Shown: positions 24,309 to 33,781 of the stretch, one piece after another
Position numbering within the stretch: position 1 is the stretch's first letter
Layout of the letters: each line of letters starts with the position of its first letter
Source: an uncultured Prevotella sp.
Lineage (GTDB): Bacteria; Bacteroidota; Bacteroidia; Bacteroidales; Bacteroidaceae
DNA length: 64,000 nucleotides
Reading direction: 5' to 3'
Assembly: GCA_946415245.1 (NCBI GenBank)
Contig: CAMKRS010000007.1
Coordinates: forward strand, 1-64,000
The notes under the pieces: model-generated
What the model was told of the DNA's origin: nothing
Seen by the model: only the letters and a program-made list of their open reading frames with translations
Database searches by the model: none
Program-made: the position numbers and the translations under genes

Positions 24309-24367
24309 GTATAGGATACAAAAAAAGATATAGAGCCTTTCTCACTTCCGAGTGTGAAAGGCTTTTT
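24278..24367 (+). promoter_or_regulatory. Transcription attenuator: antiterminator and terminator hairpins
   Basis: Terminator: AGCCTTTCTCAC (24334-24345) pairs with GTGTGAAAGGCT (24352-24363), one mismatch, followed by T5 (24362-24366). Antiterminator: CGGAAGTGA (24278-24286, inside the leader-peptide frame) is exactly complementary to TCACTTCCG (24342-24350), which overlaps the terminator's 5' arm and loop, so the two pairings exclude each other. A ribosome stalled on the Ile codons (24249-24260) leaves the antiterminator strand free; one that reaches the stop covers it. leuA starts 48 nt after the T tract. Confidence 0.85.
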
Positions 24368-24415
24368 CGTTACAGACAAAAGAATAATAAACTTTATAAT
24401 TTAACAAGAACAAAA

Positions 24416-25921
24416 ATGAACGACAGACTTTACATTTTCGACACAACACTCCGCGACGGAGAACAGGTGCCCGGCTGCCAGTTGAATACCGTAGAGAAAA
24501 TACAGGTAGCTAAGGCGCTGGAACAGCTGGGCGTGGATGTGATTGAAGCAGGATTCCCTGTGAGTAGTCCTGGTGATTTCAATTCCGTGATTGAAATCTC
24601 AAAGGCAGTGACTTGGCCCGTTATCTGTGCACTGACCCGTGCGGTGGAGCATGATATCGACGTGGCCTTCGAGGCCTTGAAATACGCTAAGCACAAGCGT
24701 ATTCATACGGGTATTGGCACCAGCGACGAGCATATTCTGTATAAGTTTAACTCCGACCGCGAGCATATCCTCGAACAGGCTATAGCTGCCACGAAGTATG
24801 CCAAGCGTTATGTCGACGATGTGGAGTTTTACTGTGAGGATGCCGGCCGTACGGATAATGAATACCTGGCTCAGGTGGTGGAGGCTGTGATCAAGGCTGG
24901 TGCCACTGTAGTGAACATCCCTGACACCACAGGCTACTGTCTGCCGCAGGAATATTTCGAGAAGATCAAGTATCTGATGGAGCATGTCGATGGTATCGAT
25001 AAGGCCATCATCTCTACCCATTGTCATAACGACTTAGGTCTGGCAACGGCCAATACCTTTAGTGGTGTGATGGCTGGCGCCCGACAGGTGGAAGTAACCA
25101 TCAACGGTATCGGCGAACGAGCCGGTAACACCTCGTTGGAGGAGATTGCGATGATTCTGAAATGTCACAAGAACCTTGAGATAGAGACGAACATCAACAC
25201 CACGAAGATTTACCCCATCTCGCGTATGGTGTCTTCGTTGATGAATATGCCCGTACAACCCAACAAGGCCATTGTCGGTCGTAATGCCTTTGCCCATTCC
25301 AGTGGCATCCATCAGGATGGTGTGCTGAAGAATGTACATACCTATGAGATTATGGACCCGAAGGATGTGGGTATCGATGATAATAGCATCCTGCTGACGG
25401 CCCGTAGCGGAAGGGCTGCCCTGAAACATCGTCTGCACATGAACGGTGTGGATCTGGAAGACCAGAAACTCGACAAGATCTATGAGAAGTTCTTGCAACT
25501 GGCTGACCAGAAGAAGGAGGTGAGCGATGCCGATGTGCTGATGCTGGCGGGAGCCGATACGGCTGAGGCTCATGCCGTGAAGCTCGACTTCCTGCAAGTC
25601 ACTACTGGTAAGGGCGTGAAGAGTGTGGCCTCCATTGGCCTTGATATCTCCGGCCAGAAGTTTGAGGCGGCTGCCTCGGGTAATGGTCCTGTGGATGCTG
25701 CCATCAAGGCCCTGAAGAAGATCATTATGAAACAGATGACCTTGAAGGAATTCACCATTCAGGCCATCTCGAAAGGCTCCGACGATGTGGGTAAGGTACA
25801 CATGCAGGTGGAGTACGACGGCTCTCTGTACTATGGTTTCGGTGCCGATACCGACATTGTGACGGCTTCGGTGGAGGCTTATATCGACTGTATCAACAAG
25901 TTTAAAAAGGCAGACGAATGA
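24416..25921 (+). CDS. leuA: 2-isopropylmalate synthase
   Basis: 501 residues. It condenses acetyl-CoA with 2-oxoisovalerate, the first step of leucine synthesis. The catalytic motif [19 protein letters not shown] and the metal motif [19 protein letters not shown] are present, and the C-terminal regulatory LeuA domain (from about residue 385, [19 protein letters not shown]) that mediates leucine feedback is intact. First gene of a five-gene operon behind the attenuator; it overlaps leuC by 4 bp. Confidence 0.96.
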   Translation: MNDRLYIFDTTLRDGEQVPGCQLNTVEKIQVAKALEQLGVDVIEAGFPVSSPGDFNSVIEISKAVTWPVICALTRAVEHDIDVAFEALKYAKHKRIHTGIGTSDEHILYKFNSDREHILEQAIAATKYAKRYVDDVEFYCEDAGRTDNEYLAQVVEAVIKAGATVVNIPDTTGYCLPQEYFEKIKYLMEHVDGIDKAIISTHCHNDLGLATANTFSGVMAGARQVEVTINGIGERAGNTSLEEIAMILKCHKNLEIETNINTTKIYPISRMVSSLMNMPVQPNKAIVGRNAFAHSSGIHQDGVLKNVHTYEIMDPKDVGIDDNSILLTARSGRAALKHRLHMNGVDLEDQKLDKIYEKFLQLADQKKEVSDADVLMLAGADTAEAHAVKLDFLQVTTGKGVKSVASIGLDISGQKFEAAASGNGPVDAAIKALKKIIMKQMTLKEFTIQAISKGSDDVGKVHMQVEYDGSLYYGFGADTDIVTASVEAYIDCINKFKKADE

Positions 25922-27312
25922 ATACATTATTCGATAAGATATGGGACAGACATGTGGTCCAGCAGATCCAGGATGGTCCCACACAACTGTATATCGATCG
26001 TCTCTATTGTCATGAGGTGACCTCACCCCAGGCCTTTGAAGGTATGAGGGCCAGGGGACTGAAATGTTTCCGTCCTCAGCAGATTTTCTGTATGCCGGAT
26101 CATAACACCCCTACACATGATCAGGATAAGCCCATCGCAGACCCTGTGTCAAAGAAACAGGTGGATATGCTGGCGAAGAATGCAGCCGATTTCGGATTGA
26201 CGCATTACGGTATGATGTCGAAGGACAACGGCATCATCCATGTGGTGGGCCCTGAGAAAGGATTGTCGTTGCCAGGTATGACCATCGTCTGTGGTGACTC
26301 TCATACCTCTACCCATGGTGCGATGGGGGCTGTGGCCTTTGGTATCGGTACCTCGGAGGTGGAGATGGTGATGGCCTCGCAATGTATCCTCCAGCAGAAA
26401 CCCAAGTCGATGCGTATCTGTATCAACGGCACATTGGGCAAGGGTGTGACGGCAAAGGATGTGGCGCTCTATCTTATGGCCAAACTGACTACCAGCGGTG
26501 CTACCGGCTATTTTGTCGAGTATGCGGGAGACGTGGTGAAAGCGATGTCAATGGAAGGTCGCCTGACGCTCTGCAACCTCTCGATAGAAATGGGTGCTCG
26601 TGGCGGTTTTGTTGCACCCGACGAAACCACCTTTGCCTATATTAAAGGCAGGGAATATGCACCTAAGGGTGAGGCTTGGGAGCAGGCTGTGGCAGAATGG
26701 AAGACCTTGAAGAGTGGCGATGATGCCGTCTTCGACAAGGAACTGACATTCGAAGCTGCTGACATTGAGCCGCGTATCACCTATGGCACGAATCCCGGCA
26801 TGGGTATTGGCATCACAGAGTCGATTCCCGCTAATGCCCAATTGGCAAAGTCGCCTGAACAAAGTTTTGAAAAGGCACTCCACTATATGGGCTTCAAGGC
26901 TGGACAAAAACTGTTGGGAACCAAAGTTGACTATGTCTTCCTGGGGGCTTGTACCAACGGACGTATCGAAGACTTCCGGGCCTTCGCCTCAATTGTGAAA
27001 GGTCGTCAGAAGGCTCAGGATGTTATCGCTTGGCTCGTGCCTGGTTCGTGGGCTGTCGACCGTCAGATTCGTGAGGAAGGTCTCGACAAGATTCTTGCAG
27101 AGGCAGGTTTCGAGATTCGTCAGCCGGGCTGCTCTGCCTGCTTGGCAATGAACGACGATAAGATTCCCGCTGACAAACTCTCGGTCTCCACCTCTAATCG
27201 TAACTTCGAGGGCCGTCAGGGTCCTGGCGCACGTACCATCCTGGCATCGCCACTGGTTGCCGCTGCCGCCGCCGTCACCGGAGTAATAACTGATCCACGC
27301 ACATTATTATGA
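25918..27312 (+). CDS. leuC: 3-isopropylmalate dehydratase large subunit
   Basis: 464 residues. The aconitase-type enzyme isomerises 2- to 3-isopropylmalate. It begins [13 protein letters not shown] and has [20 protein letters not shown]. The [4Fe-4S] cysteines are in FLGACTNGR and [11 protein letters not shown]. With LeuD it forms the dehydratase, which also converts citramalate in the citramalate route to isoleucine. 4-bp overlaps at both ends indicate translational coupling with leuA and leuD. Confidence 0.97.
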   Translation: MNTLFDKIWDRHVVQQIQDGPTQLYIDRLYCHEVTSPQAFEGMRARGLKCFRPQQIFCMPDHNTPTHDQDKPIADPVSKKQVDMLAKNAADFGLTHYGMMSKDNGIIHVVGPEKGLSLPGMTIVCGDSHTSTHGAMGAVAFGIGTSEVEMVMASQCILQQKPKSMRICINGTLGKGVTAKDVALYLMAKLTTSGATGYFVEYAGDVVKAMSMEGRLTLCNLSIEMGARGGFVAPDETTFAYIKGREYAPKGEAWEQAVAEWKTLKSGDDAVFDKELTFEAADIEPRITYGTNPGMGIGITESIPANAQLAKSPEQSFEKALHYMGFKAGQKLLGTKVDYVFLGACTNGRIEDFRAFASIVKGRQKAQDVIAWLVPGSWAVDRQIREEGLDKILAEAGFEIRQPGCSACLAMNDDKIPADKLSVSTSNRNFEGRQGPGARTILASPLVAAAAAVTGVITDPRTLL

Positions 27313-27905
27313 AACAGAAATTCAACATCATAACCAGTACTTGTGTGCCTCTCCCTTTGGAGAATGTGGACACAGACCAGATTATTCCCGCCCGTTTCCT
27401 GAAGGCAACGACGCGTGAGGAACGTTTCTTCGGTGATAACCTGTTCCGCGATTGGCGGTATAATGCCGATGGCACTCCCAATCCGGACTTCGTGCTGAAC
27501 AATCCCGCTTATTCCGGCTGTATCCTCGTGGCTGGCAAGAACTTCGGTTCCGGCTCCTCGCGTGAGCATGCGGCCTGGGCCATCGCCGGTTATGGCTTCC
27601 GAGTGGTCATCAGCAGTTTCTTCGCCGATATCCATAAGAATAATGAACTGAATAATTTCGTGCTGCCTGTGCAGGTGAACGAGGACTTCCTCGCCGAACT
27701 CTTTCAGAGTATTCAGAATGATCCGAGTACTCAGATCAAGGTCGACCTCCCCAATCAGACCGTCACGAATCTCTCTACGGGCCGTCAGGAGACCTTCGAG
27801 ATCAATGCCTATAAGAAGCATTGTCTGATCAACGGCCTCGACGATATCGATTTTTTAGTACAGAACCAAGACAAGACAATCGCATGGGAACAGCAGAGAA
27901 AGTAA
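27309..27905 (+). CDS. leuD: 3-isopropylmalate dehydratase small subunit
   Basis: 198 residues, usual length. The swivelling domain shows [35 protein letters not shown] and [20 protein letters not shown], all diagnostic of LeuD. Partner of LeuC. Its last 22 bp overlap the start of the following synthase gene. Confidence 0.97.
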   Translation: MKQKFNIITSTCVPLPLENVDTDQIIPARFLKATTREERFFGDNLFRDWRYNADGTPNPDFVLNNPAYSGCILVAGKNFGSGSSREHAAWAIAGYGFRVVISSFFADIHKNNELNNFVLPVQVNEDFLAELFQSIQNDPSTQIKVDLPNQTVTNLSTGRQETFEINAYKKHCLINGLDDIDFLVQNQDKTIAWEQQRK

Positions 27906-29458
27906 ATAACTACAAGCGCATCCAGCCTTTTGTGGAGATATTGGATTCTACTTTGCGCGATGGTGAGCAGACCAGTGGCGTCTCGTTCCTGCCTCACGAG
28001 AAACTGATGATGGCCCGTATGCTGCTGCACGATCTGAATGTGGATCGTATTGAAGTAGCTTCTGCCCGTGTCTCTGACGGTGAGAAAGAGGCTGTACAGA
28101 TGATCTGCCGTTATGCGGAGAAGATTGATAAGCTGAATAGGGTAGAGGTGCTCGGTTTTGTGGATGGCGGGCAGAGCGTCGACTGGATCGATGCCTGCGG
28201 ATGCAAGGTGCTGAACCTGCTGGCGAAAGGCTCGCTGAAGCATTGCACCCAGCAGCTCCAGAAGACCCCCGACGAACATATCGAGGACATCCGTCGGGAA
28301 GTGAAATATGCCCGTAGCAAAGGCATCTCTGTGAATCTGTATCTGGAAGACTGGTCGAATGGCATGAAGGATTCGCCCTCGTACGTCTACCATCTGATGG
28401 ATCAGCTCTGCGATAGCGGTATCCGTCGCTTCATGTTGCCCGATACGCTGGGTATCATGAATCCCCTCCAATGCATAGAGTATTTCCGTAAGATGATCAA
28501 GCGTTATCCTGATACCCACTTCGATTTCCATGCGCATAACGACTACGACCTTGCTGTGTCGAATTCTTTGGCTGCCGTGCTGAGTGGGGCCAAGGGATTG
28601 CACGTCACCGTCAACGGTCTGGGTGAGCGTTGTGGCAATGCCCCGTTGTCGAGCGTGCAGGTGATCCTGAAGGATCAGTTCCATGCCAAGACCAATATCA
28701 ACGAGAACAAACTCAACGACATCTCGCGCCTGGTAGAGAGTTATAGTGGCATCGCCGTTGCGCCCAATCAGCCCATCATCGGTGACAATGTCTTTACCCA
28801 GGTGGCGGGCGTCCATGCTGACGGCGATAAGAAAAACAACCTCTATCAGAATGACCTCGTGCCCGAACGTTTCGGACGCAAGCGCGAATATGCCCTGGGA
28901 AAGAACAGCGGCAGGGCCAATATTGCCAAAAATCTGGAAGAACTGGGTCTGGAACTGACACCCGAACAGACCCGTAGGGTGACGCAGCGTATCACGGAGC
29001 TCGGCGACAAGAAGGAACGGGTAACTGTGGAAGACCTGCCTTTCATTGTGAGCGATGTGCTCAAACACGATGCGCCTGAAGACAAGGTGAAACTCGTCAG
29101 TTACATCGTCTCTACGGCCTATGGCTTGAAGCCTGGTGCAAATATCAAGATCGAGATCAACGGTCAGCAGTATGAGGCCAGTGCCACAGGTGACGGTCAG
29201 TATGATGCTTTTGTGAAGTCGCTAAGATACATCTATAAGAAATATCTCGACCGCACCTTCCCGATCCTTGCCAACTATGCCGTGACCATTCCCCCGGGTG
29301 GACGTACCGATGCCTTGGTGCAGACGGTCATCACCTGGAACGACAACGGCCGGCTGTTCCGTACCCGCGGCCTCGATGCCGACCAGACGGAAGCCGCTAT
29401 CAAGGCGACCTTTAAAATGTTGAACATCATCGAAAAAGAATATAATAACGAATTATGA
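27884..29458 (+). CDS. cimA: Second LeuA-type synthase, probably citramalate synthase
   Basis: 524 residues. It has the catalytic motif [20 protein letters not shown], the metal-binding [19 protein letters not shown] and a C-terminal LeuA regulatory domain ([20 protein letters not shown]). It diverges from the LeuA of the same operon and resembles the CimA/LeuA2 group that condenses pyruvate with acetyl-CoA to citramalate. LeuCD and LeuB can then make 2-oxobutyrate for isoleucine. The substrate choice is inferred from context, including Ile codons in the leader. The start at 27884 is preferred over 27821, which lies deep inside leuD. Confidence 0.8.
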   Translation: MGTAEKVNNYKRIQPFVEILDSTLRDGEQTSGVSFLPHEKLMMARMLLHDLNVDRIEVASARVSDGEKEAVQMICRYAEKIDKLNRVEVLGFVDGGQSVDWIDACGCKVLNLLAKGSLKHCTQQLQKTPDEHIEDIRREVKYARSKGISVNLYLEDWSNGMKDSPSYVYHLMDQLCDSGIRRFMLPDTLGIMNPLQCIEYFRKMIKRYPDTHFDFHAHNDYDLAVSNSLAAVLSGAKGLHVTVNGLGERCGNAPLSSVQVILKDQFHAKTNINENKLNDISRLVESYSGIAVAPNQPIIGDNVFTQVAGVHADGDKKNNLYQNDLVPERFGRKREYALGKNSGRANIAKNLEELGLELTPEQTRRVTQRITELGDKKERVTVEDLPFIVSDVLKHDAPEDKVKLVSYIVSTAYGLKPGANIKIEINGQQYEASATGDGQYDAFVKSLRYIYKKYLDRTFPILANYAVTIPPGGRTDALVQTVITWNDNGRLFRTRGLDADQTEAAIKATFKMLNIIEKEYNNEL

Positions 29459-30516
29459 AACTGAATATAGCAACTCTTCCGGGCGATGGTATCGGACCGG
29501 AGATAATGAGACAAGGTGTGGCTGTGCTGGATGCCATCGCAGCCAAGTGTGGACATGAGTTCACGTATCATGAGGCCATCTGTGGTGCTCATGCTATCGA
29601 CGAGGTGGGCGATCCTTATCCGGATGCGACCCACGAGGTGTGTATGCAGGCCGATGCCGTGCTCTTTGCTGCTGTGGGCGATCTGAAATACGACCACGAC
29701 CCGACGGCGAAGGTGCGTCCCGAAGTGGGCCTGCTGGCCATGCGTAAGAAACTCGGCCTGTTTGCCAACGTCCGTCCTGTGGCTACGTTCGACTGTCTGC
29801 TGCACAAGTCTCCCTTGAAGGATGAACTCATTCGTGGGGCTGACTTCGTGGTGCTGCGCGAACTGACCGGCGGCATGTACTTCGGCGAGCGTTATCAGGA
29901 CAACGACAAGGCCTACGACACCGATATCTACACGCGTCCTGAGATTGAGCGCATCGTCAGGCTCGGCTTCGAGATGGCCATGCAGCGCAACAAGCACCTC
30001 ACCGTGGTCGACAAGGCCAATATCCTCGCCAGTTCCCGTCTGTGGCGTCAGATTGCCAAGGAGATCGAGCCGCAGTATCCTGAGGTGCGCACGGATTATA
30101 TGTTCATCGACAATGCCTCGATGCGCGTGTTGACGGAGCCTCGTTTCTTCGATGTCATCGTGACGGAGAACACCTTCGGTGACATTCTCACCGACGAGAC
30201 GGCTTGTATCACCGGTTCCATGGGTCTGCAACCCTCTGCCTCGTTGGGCGAGCATACGCCGCTCTTCGAGCCCGTTCATGGCTCGTGGCCGCAGGCAGCC
30301 GGACAGAATCTCGCCAATCCTCTGGCTCAGATTCTCTCTGCCGCCATGCTTCTCGAACATTTCGGCCTCGCCAAGGAGGGCGCCCTGATTCGCAAGGCCG
30401 TCAATGCCTCGCTCGATGCCAATGTCCGTACCCCTGAGATTCAGGTAGAGGGCGGTGCTCATTATGGCACGCGTGAAGTAGGAGAGTGGATTGTAAATTA
30501 TATTAGGAATGCATAG
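29455..30516 (+). CDS. leuB: 3-isopropylmalate dehydrogenase
   Basis: 353 residues. NAD-dependent oxidative decarboxylation of 3-isopropylmalate to 2-oxoisocaproate. Start [20 protein letters not shown]; substrate motif [17 protein letters not shown]-site and C-terminal motifs [20 protein letters not shown] and [20 protein letters not shown]. Last leucine gene of the operon; 4-bp overlap with the preceding synthase. Confidence 0.97.
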   Translation: MKLNIATLPGDGIGPEIMRQGVAVLDAIAAKCGHEFTYHEAICGAHAIDEVGDPYPDATHEVCMQADAVLFAAVGDLKYDHDPTAKVRPEVGLLAMRKKLGLFANVRPVATFDCLLHKSPLKDELIRGADFVVLRELTGGMYFGERYQDNDKAYDTDIYTRPEIERIVRLGFEMAMQRNKHLTVVDKANILASSRLWRQIAKEIEPQYPEVRTDYMFIDNASMRVLTEPRFFDVIVTENTFGDILTDETACITGSMGLQPSASLGEHTPLFEPVHGSWPQAAGQNLANPLAQILSAAMLLEHFGLAKEGALIRKAVNASLDANVRTPEIQVEGGAHYGTREVGEWIVNYIRNA

Positions 30517-30519
30517 AAG

Positions 30520-30652
30520 AAAGGAAGTTAAAGGGAAGTTAAAGATGGAAGTTAAAGGGAAGATAAAAGGACAATACCGAAATGAATATGGGACAAGCAG
30601 AGTAATGTCCCTTCTATTCCTTTTAACTTCCTTTTTATTCCCTTTAACTTCC
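30520..30652. repeat. Direct and inverted GAAGTTAAAGG repeats around the start of the TPR gene
   Basis: GGAAGTTAAAGGGAA (30547-30561) is exactly complementary, in inverted orientation, to TTCCCTTTAACTTCC (30638-30652). Further copies of GGAAGTTAAAGG lie at 30522 and an inverted copy near 30619. The loop contains the preferred ATG of the TPR gene (30605), and the right arm encodes part of its signal peptide. Confidence 0.75.
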
Positions 30653-31276
30653 GTCCATTCTCAGACCCGTCAGCAATGGCGTGACTCGCTCGAAGTGCTC
30701 AATGCCCAGATCGCCAAGGACCCGGGCAACTTGAACCTGCACTTGCTCAAGGCCGAGGCCAATATCAATCTCGAGCAGTGGGACTACGCCCTGGCGGAAT
30801 ACGGCAAGATTCTCCATACTGATAATCAGAATCTGGCTGCGCTCTATTTCCGTGCCTACGTCCATATCCAGCAGCATCACTATGATCTGGCGCGTGTCGA
30901 CTACGAGGCGTTCCTGCGTCTGCAACCCACACACTTCGAGGCACGGTTGGGTCTGGCGCATGTCTTGCAGAAGATGGGGCGCAAGACGGATACCTTCGAC
31001 GAACTGAACCGCCTAGTACAGATGTTCCCGGATTCGGCTGATGCCTATGCTGCCCGCGCTGCCTTCGAGACAGAGCAGAAGCAATACGACATCGCCCTCT
31101 ACGACTGGGACGAGGCCATCCGCCTTAAACCCCTCAACTCAGGCTTTGTCGTCTCTAAGGCCGACATCCTCATCACCCTCTACCGTAAGGAAGAGGCTCG
31201 CGACCTGTTGAATGCCGCCGTCAAGCGCGGCATCCCCCGTTACGCCCTCAAAGAGTGGTTCGATAAATGCCGCTAG
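30605..31276 (+). CDS. Secreted TPR-repeat protein
   Basis: About 223 residues: a signal peptide (MSLLFLLTSFLFPLTSVHSQ, about 20 residues) followed by at least four tetratricopeptide units (LNLHLLKAEANINLEQWDYA; ALYFRAYVHIQQHHYDLARV; FEARLGLAHVLQKMGR; DAYAARAAFETEQKQYDIAL). It is probably a periplasmic protein-protein interaction scaffold with unknown partner. The ATG at 30605 is chosen over 30509, because the latter would place a lysine-rich, repeat-derived stretch before the signal peptide. It is 88 bp after leuB. Confidence 0.75.
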   Translation: MSLLFLLTSFLFPLTSVHSQTRQQWRDSLEVLNAQIAKDPGNLNLHLLKAEANINLEQWDYALAEYGKILHTDNQNLAALYFRAYVHIQQHHYDLARVDYEAFLRLQPTHFEARLGLAHVLQKMGRKTDTFDELNRLVQMFPDSADAYAARAAFETEQKQYDIALYDWDEAIRLKPLNSGFVVSKADILITLYRKEEARDLLNAAVKRGIPRYALKEWFDKCR

Positions 31277-31279
31277 TGC

Positions 31280-31348
31280 GTAACAGAGGGACGGTTCTTT
31301 TGTTACATCGCCCGAGTCGGTATAACAAAAGAACCGTCCCTCTGTTAC
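31280..31348. repeat. REPIN-like palindrome with 26-bp perfect arms
   Basis: Arms 31280-31305 and 31323-31348 are exactly complementary over 26 bp, around a 17-nt loop. Each arm contains the core GGGACGGTTCTT, which recurs in a single hairpin at 41141-41171. It sits between the stops of two convergent genes and could stop transcription from both sides, though there is no long T tract. The structure resembles REP elements mobilised by IS200-type RAYT transposases (none in this window). Confidence 0.8.
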
Positions 31349-31350
31349 AT

Positions 31351-32913
31351 TCATTCCAGGCGCTGGGGATAGTTGCGGACAGCTGAAACACTTACGTTTA
31401 ATAAATCTGCAATATCGTTGTAGGTATAGCCCATTTCTTGCAGGATCAGGAAACAGGTCAGACGCAGACTCAAGCGATGATAAGGCAATACCAGACGGAC
31501 GTATTGCTCATGATTAGTGTATGCATAGTAGTCTACGAACTCCTGTTCTTTTTCCTTGTTGAAAGATGTCGGCTTTTCCTTCTTGGCAATGAGTTCATAC
31601 AATTCCTTTCCACGTCCTATCTTGTCTGCCGATGCCTGTTTGATTTTTTCTATATTAGCCTTCAGCAATGCAATCTCATTGTCCCTGTCCTTGCCGGAAT
31701 TCTCCAGTTGGGCAAGCCTCTGTTCTTTAGCTTTGATGTCCTCGACAAAATCGCTGATGGCACTCTCAAACCGTTTGGCCCGTCTTTGATAGTAGATGAT
31801 GGCCAACAAAGCGACAATCAGCCCAATGAGAGCCACACCAATAATGACCATGTTCTTGTTCTCTTGCTCTGCCAAAGCTTTCTCGGTAATTGCTTTGTCG
31901 TAGCGATGCTGAATTTCAGCTAATTGCGTGGTGCGTAGCTCTTCATGATAAAAGGTCTGTACACTGTCAGCCTTAGCCAGCATCTGGGCTACTTTGAAAT
32001 AGTTCCGCCGCTCGTTATAAAGCCGAGCCAGATACTTATAGGCATTGATTGTATGTCGGGCATCTCCCATAGTGACAACCTTCTCCCAACTCTGACGGGC
32101 CTGAAGGGTGTCACCTTCCAGATGGAATAATTTACCCAATGTAATATACTGACTGGCATGAGGTTTAATTTGGATTGCTTTTTCAATCCATGGTCTTGCT
32201 TCAGAGTATTTTCCTTCAGAATACAATGTATTGGCATAATTGGTATAGATATATACCTTATCACTATCGTTGCATTGTTCGGCGTGATTCATACATAACT
32301 GCATATAATCAAGTGCTTGTTTTGAATCGCCAAGATTTCTGCTAACTAGAGCCATTTTTTCATAAGCCAATGCAAGCCTTATAGGTTGATTTAATTTCAA
32401 TGAGCTTTCTAAAAGAAGATTAGCATAATATTGAAATAGTTGGTAATTTTGTACATTATGGTTTATTGTCGCCAAAAACTCATATATTTTGCATCTGAGC
32501 AATTCATCATCAGAGTTTTGAGCTAATTCCTCTGCTTGTTTGACATAAAAAGTAGCCTTGTCCATATCTCTCAAATGAAAATACAATCCACCTTTATATA
32601 AATTAGCGGCAGCCAATCGGTTGACATTATTACCTTTACTATAATAGTCAATACTATAGTTAATCAACGAGTCATTTTCAAAAGGCTTATATAACTTATA
32701 CGTTGCTTCAGTCATAAGCAGGTTGTACAAAGCCCGCTCTTCACCCTCATTTACAAGTGACGCAGGTATCTCGTTTAACAATATCCAAGCACTATCTGGA
32801 TTGTCTTCAATCACCGCCTCAGCAATTTCAAGTTGATGCTGATAGCTTGAAAGCCGTGAACACCCCAAAAGAATCATCACAGAAAGAAAAAAGACATGGT
32901 TTCTTTTCATCAT
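31351..32913 (-). CDS. TPR lipoprotein-anchored regulator with C-terminal HTH
   Basis: 520 residues. A lipoprotein-type signal (MILLGCSRLSS) is followed by TPR repeats (about 30-330), a coiled coil, a membrane helix (NMVIIGVALIGLIVALLAIIYY less the ends, about residues 355-378), a second coiled coil, and a C-terminal helix-turn-helix GYTYNDIADLLNVSVSAVRN. This layout (periplasmic TPR sensor, transmembrane helix, cytosolic LuxR/sigma-4-like HTH) is common in Bacteroidota. The DNA targets are unknown; the adjacent protease region is a candidate. Start 32913 (tandem ATG, 32910 also possible). Confidence 0.82.
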   Translation of the reverse strand: MMKRNHVFFLSVMILLGCSRLSSYQHQLEIAEAVIEDNPDSAWILLNEIPASLVNEGEERALYNLLMTEATYKLYKPFENDSLINYSIDYYSKGNNVNRLAAANLYKGGLYFHLRDMDKATFYVKQAEELAQNSDDELLRCKIYEFLATINHNVQNYQLFQYYANLLLESSLKLNQPIRLALAYEKMALVSRNLGDSKQALDYMQLCMNHAEQCNDSDKVYIYTNYANTLYSEGKYSEARPWIEKAIQIKPHASQYITLGKLFHLEGDTLQARQSWEKVVTMGDARHTINAYKYLARLYNERRNYFKVAQMLAKADSVQTFYHEELRTTQLAEIQHRYDKAITEKALAEQENKNMVIIGVALIGLIVALLAIIYYQRRAKRFESAISDFVEDIKAKEQRLAQLENSGKDRDNEIALLKANIEKIKQASADKIGRGKELYELIAKKEKPTSFNKEKEQEFVDYYAYTNHEQYVRLVLPYHRLSLRLTCFLILQEMGYTYNDIADLLNVSVSAVRNYPQRLE

Positions 32914-32931
32914 AGTTTTATTTGTTTTCTG

Positions 32932-32963
32932 CAAAATTACAACAATTGGATTGTTACTACAAA
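32932..32963 (-). promoter_or_regulatory. Promoter of the TPR/HTH regulator gene
   Basis: Minus strand TTTG (32963-32960), 20-bp spacer, TAATTTTG (32939-32932). The ATG is at 32913. Confidence 0.75.
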
Positions 32964-33123
32964 TAATCTCCTTATTTTTATCATTCTTTAGGAAACAAAG
33001 ACGCTCTTCGTGTCCCATTTTTATGTTACAAACATTCCTTTTATTGTTTGTTAGTTATTGAATATCAGTCAATTAGACAATGAAATGCCAATGGGACGCG
33101 CCCTGAAAAATTATAGCAAAATA

Positions 33124-33155
33124 TTTGGAAGATATTGGTTCTTTTTATAACTTCG
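33124..33155 (+). promoter_or_regulatory. Promoter of the DUF3244 gene
   Basis: TTTG (33124-33127), 20-bp spacer, TAACTTCG (33148-33155), one mismatch to the -7 consensus. The ATG is at 33185. Confidence 0.6.
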
Positions 33156-33184
33156 CACCAAGAATCAATTAAAATGATACGATT

Positions 33185-33574
33185 ATGAAGAAGTTTTTTG
33201 TTTTATCTTTGCTGTTTATTTTTGCATCATCAGCCCATGCATATCAAAATAATGTGTTAAGAGGTGACACTATTGATATTATTATCATTGATCCAGATGA
33301 TCCAGAACTCAAGCCACATCTCGCTCCTATCCATCAGGATGTTTATGGCATTGTAAGTCAGACTACGCAGTCTATTTCTATCTCTATTACTTCAGACATT
33401 ATTATTGATCGCGTTCGTATTTACAGAAATGGTCTGTTGGCAGTTTCTGATGATACCCCCACTCCTATTGATGACACCTTATATTATAATTTGTCTTCTT
33501 TAGGGAGTGGCTCCTATTTTATTCTGCTTGAGGCAGATGATGGAGCTATATACCAAGGATTTTTTACGTTATAG
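33185..33574 (+). CDS. Small secreted DUF3244-type protein
   Basis: 129 residues with a signal peptide (MKKFFVLSLLFIFASSAHA). The mature part is a single beta-sandwich-like domain (VYGIVSQTTQSISISITSDI; VRIYRNGLLAVSDD; LSSLGSGSYFILLEADDGA), as in the DUF3244 group common in Bacteroidota. Function is unknown. Small beta-rich proteins encoded beside C10 proteases in Bacteroides can be inhibitors of them; that is a hypothesis here. Confidence 0.7.
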   Translation: MKKFFVLSLLFIFASSAHAYQNNVLRGDTIDIIIIDPDDPELKPHLAPIHQDVYGIVSQTTQSISISITSDIIIDRVRIYRNGLLAVSDDTPTPIDDTLYYNLSSLGSGSYFILLEADDGAIYQGFFTL

Positions 33575-33623
33575 GAATCCCTAATCCTTTTTTATATGTA
33601 GAATCGTTTAAATTATAAAATGT

Positions 33624-33738
33624 ATGAAAAAGATTATTTTAGTATTATAGTTCTGTCTTCTACTCTCTCTAGAGATTACAGAATTGAGATCATCAGTGGC
33701 AACTATTGCTTTTGGAGTTTTATATATTTGTGATTTTT
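33624..33738 (+). pseudogene. Possible decayed signal peptide/short secreted gene
   Basis: The frame ATGAAAAAGATTATTTTAG reads MKKIILVL, then a stop (TAG), then FCLLLSLEITE and further open sequence up to a TGA at 33736. A Lys-rich start with a hydrophobic run interrupted by a stop looks like a broken signal peptide, perhaps of a second DUF3244-like gene. Weak evidence. Confidence 0.25.
33723..33730 (+). promoter_or_regulatory. -7 element upstream of the first C10 protease
   Basis: TATATTTG, about 42 bp before the ATG at 33772; no TTTG at the right spacing. Confidence 0.35.
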
Positions 33739-33781
33739 GAGTGTACATACATTTAAATTTAAAATTCAGTTATGAGATTAC

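Noticed and set aside
25034..26026. 330-codon minus-strand open frame across leuA/leuC
   Set aside because: Antisense to well-recognised leuA and leuC; its translation has no family-like pattern.
27809..30462. Minus-strand open frames of 419 and 395 codons
   Set aside because: Antisense shadows of the cimA-like and leuB genes.
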